Source: Nemertoderma westbladi (lineage: Eukaryota; Xenacoelomorpha; Nemertodermatida; Nemertodermatidae). From it: DNA of 33,589 bases. Both the position numbers and the translations under genes were made by a program. The stretch spans positions 1-33,589 of the forward strand of contig JAUCBJ010001553.1 of NCBI GenBank assembly GCA_032718475.1, given 5' to 3'. How positions within the stretch are numbered: position 1 is the first letter of the stretch; every line of letters starts with the position of its first letter. The notes beneath the pieces were generated by a model. It did no database searches and had not been told where the DNA came from. It was given only the letters and a program-made list of their open reading frames with translations. Below, in pieces: positions 32,060 to 33,589 of this stretch.

Positions 32060-32760
32060 TTTCAGTTGTTTGGGACTGGGAAGTAGTGGAGGTCCTCAGT
32101 GAGAGTGTGGTCGATCCAATAGTGCCCATGGCAAGTACCCTCCAAAGTGAATCTCAGGGAGGCAGTACTGAACTTGATCTGTATTCAAGGAGATGTGAGC
32201 AGTGTCACACACACCTAGAATCCTAGTAACTGCATTGGAGTGTTCCTCAGCACTGTCTATGAAGGTAATGATGTCCTCCACTATGCATCTAATTTTGGAT
32301 ATTCCATGGAGGGCATGGGCCATCCTCACGTTGAAAATGTCAGAACTGCCATGCCACCCCATAGGTATATGGTGAAATAGCCAGTTGAGGTAGCGATTTT
32401 AGAGATGATGTGGAAGGGGGGGGGGGGGGGGCGGATAACTAACACGGGTGGATGGTGGCTTTGTTAATTTCCCACAAGTTGACTGTTATGCAGAGTTGTT
32501 ATTTTCTTCCAAGTAACAACAATTAGACTAAGCCACTCGCCCAGGTTATTCTCATCACCAGCAGCGGGTTCCAGGATGCCCATTGCAATTGAATGCAGCC
32601 TCCAAGTTGATAGGAATAGCTTGGTTCGTGTACGATTGTTGTGGTTGGACATCAGGGATGAATTTGATTAGTGATATATCCCATCAAGTCATCACTCGAC
32701 ACTGCCCCGATAATGGATAAGGGAAGCAATGGTGGAGTTCTTCCCAGTCAGGTCGGAAGG
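32060..32760 (-). pseudogene. Gypsy reverse transcriptase (broken)
   Basis: Minus-strand blocks are AMGILEPAAGDENN then EWLSLIVVTWKK (near 32570-32490), and after a G/C-run and frame change GWHGSSDIFNVRM, IRCIVEDIITFIDSAEEH and PEIHFGGYLPW (32362-32096). The YxDD box reads IVEDI, so the first catalytic Asp of the pair is replaced by Glu, a likely inactivating change. The central region with the first catalytic Asp, between about 32460 and 32370, is not readable and includes the 16-G run. The assignment to gypsy rests on these blocks and on the gene order. Confidence 0.75.
32416..32431. repeat. Run of 16 G inside gypsy RT
   Basis: Sixteen consecutive G interrupt the RT frame of the gypsy fragment. 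It may be a homopolymer expansion or a reading error. Confidence 0.9.
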
Positions 32761-32999
32761 TGTGGTGTATACAGTGCGTAGGCAGGGGTGGGTGGGTTGG
32801 CAGTATTAGACGATGGCTATTTGTGGGTGGTATTTGGTGGTGATTTTGCACCAGGCTTGGTGTACTCAATTGAGTTCACTGTTGCAGATAAGTTGCCACC
32901 TCAGAGAATGGGGCTGAGCAGGATTCCCAGGGTGAAGCACATCTGCCATGAGAGGAAGGGTTGTTGCAACCCATTCAGGACCTAGAGGTCAGTTGTGCA

Positions 33000-33480
33000 G
33001 TTCATGCCGAGAGCAGTGCATTGGAGGGTGGCGTTAAATATCCCTGTAATCCATCCAGCACAACTACCATTGGCAAGCCGAGGGGCCTGATGAGTGTCGG
33101 ATTCCCTATGGCCCATCATCGGTACGCCATTGGGGTTGGCCTAGGGATAGTTGTTACATTGGCTCCAGAGTCCAGGAGAAATTGTTACTTTGCGATGCCG
33201 TGGGTGGGGTCCTTTGTGATCTGGAAGCCAATACTCATAGTATCCAGGGATTCTAATCGTTTGGTAGTGGAGACGGCTGGAACATCATTGGTGTTAAGGC
33301 CATCCAATATGGTGGTACATATTTGGGCATGGTGTGTGGACTCATCAGTGTGCTGGATCAGTTCCTGGTCCATGAATCACGAGTGGTGCTATTGGTCAGC
33401 TGTGACACATGTGGTTGTAGTGTCTGACCTACCTGCTTGCAGTGCTGGCAGCGGGCTGCCCCTGTCGGTTTGCCTGGCTG
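33000..33480 (-). pseudogene. Gypsy gag end and aspartic protease (broken)
   Basis: On the minus strand a degenerate knuckle (ARCQHCKQVGQTLQ) lies near 33430, followed by an ORF (33373-33185) that ends HGIAK and a TAA. The same frame continues directly with QFLLDSGANVTTIPRPTPMA, the retropepsin active site (DSGA at 33161-33172), then NPTLIRPLGLPM. TGA and other stops follow. The enzyme would cleave the gag-pol polyprotein; this copy is inactive because of the stop before the active site and those after it. Normal flap sequences further on are not clear. Confidence 0.75.
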
Positions 33481-33503
33481 GTATGGTGTGTGGTAAGAAA
33501 ACG

Positions 33504-33556
33504 AGTACTCTGCGTTGATACCACTGCTTTAAGCAGTGGTATCAACGCAGAGTACT
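33504..33556. other. Head-to-head pair of library amplification adapter (artefact)
   Basis: 33531-33556 reads AAGCAGTGGTATCAACGCAG followed by AGTACT. 33504-33529 is its exact reverse complement, with a single T between. From memory this is the SMART-type primer also used, with a final T, as the adapter for amplified low-input long-read libraries. Two adapters back to back with one spacer base is what ligation of two amplified, A-tailed molecules would give. It is not genomic. Confidence 0.93.
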
Positions 33557-33589
33557 AAACACAATGTTAAAGTCATTGCTGGTGACCTG
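33557..33589. other. Short sequence beyond the adapter, origin unknown
   Basis: These last bases follow the adapter, so they probably come from another DNA molecule and should not be treated as linked to the gypsy fragment. Nothing is recognised in them. Confidence 0.6.

Larger units (their letters stand above)
30593..33503 (-). mobile_element. Ty3/gypsy LTR retrotransposon fragment (pol, minus strand)
   Basis: Read on the minus strand, the order from 33503 down is end of gag, protease, RT, RNase H, integrase. That order, with integrase after RNase H, fits Ty3/gypsy. No LTR is visible. One side is cut by the amplification adapter at 33504, the other by the LINE at about 30593. Nearly every domain has stops or frameshifts. 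Confidence 0.85.

Overview
The window looks like repeat-rich nuclear DNA of an invertebrate metazoan. It holds BEL/Pao LTR elements (a group known only from animals), an APE-type LINE, a Ty3/gypsy element, a hAT-like foldback element and several satellite arrays. I found no host gene. Frequent GGCCTA, CCGGTA and TACAGTA words in the spacers remind me of echinoderm-type genomes, but that is only an impression.

Layout. 1-4319: remains of one BEL/Pao element (element A): a non-coding repeat (R1), then RT, RNase H, the N-terminal part of integrase, and a downstream ORF of unknown function. 4978-5553: a 125-bp tandem array, interrupted or ended by a 1.4-kb foldback element (5554-6960). 7692-8652: a minisatellite of 15- and 17-bp modules. 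8653-10621: AT-rich spacer with a G-run and a ~70-bp tandem repeat. 10627-27742: a 17.1-kb BEL/Pao LTR retrotransposon (element B) with 1207-bp LTRs and a perfect 5-bp target duplication (CCTAT). 27748-28380: spacer. 28381-30592: a broken LINE (endonuclease and RT). 30593-33503, minus strand: a broken Ty3/gypsy pol (protease, RT, RNase H, integrase with a visible D,D,E triad). 33504-33556: a head-to-head pair of a library amplification adapter, so the last ~33 bases are probably joined artificially.

Element B is the main object. Its order is LTR, ~2-kb leader, gag N-terminal ORF, gag body, zinc knuckle, protease, RT, truncated RNase H, AT-rich insert, 25-G run, a well-preserved accessory ORF, LTR. 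The integrase is missing. The gag body and protease start occur twice with an exact 4286-bp offset. The copies differ by about 0.5% over 2.8 kb, then abruptly by about 10% over the last ~208 bp of copy 1. Copy 1 then runs into 1.25 kb of foreign sequence, whose last ~520 bp is the same R1 repeat that opens the window. The LTRs differ by about 2%, so the duplication appears younger than the insertion, or is an amplification/assembly chimera; the adapter makes the second possibility serious.

The two BEL/Pao pol genes are related to each other but are separate, defective copies. Most stops sit in otherwise continuous frames, and several TGA stops match Arg CGA codons, which suggests CpG decay. 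The least explained coding material is the accessory ORF between pol and the 3' LTR of element B (25094-26457), with the analogous ORF of element A (3524-4319).
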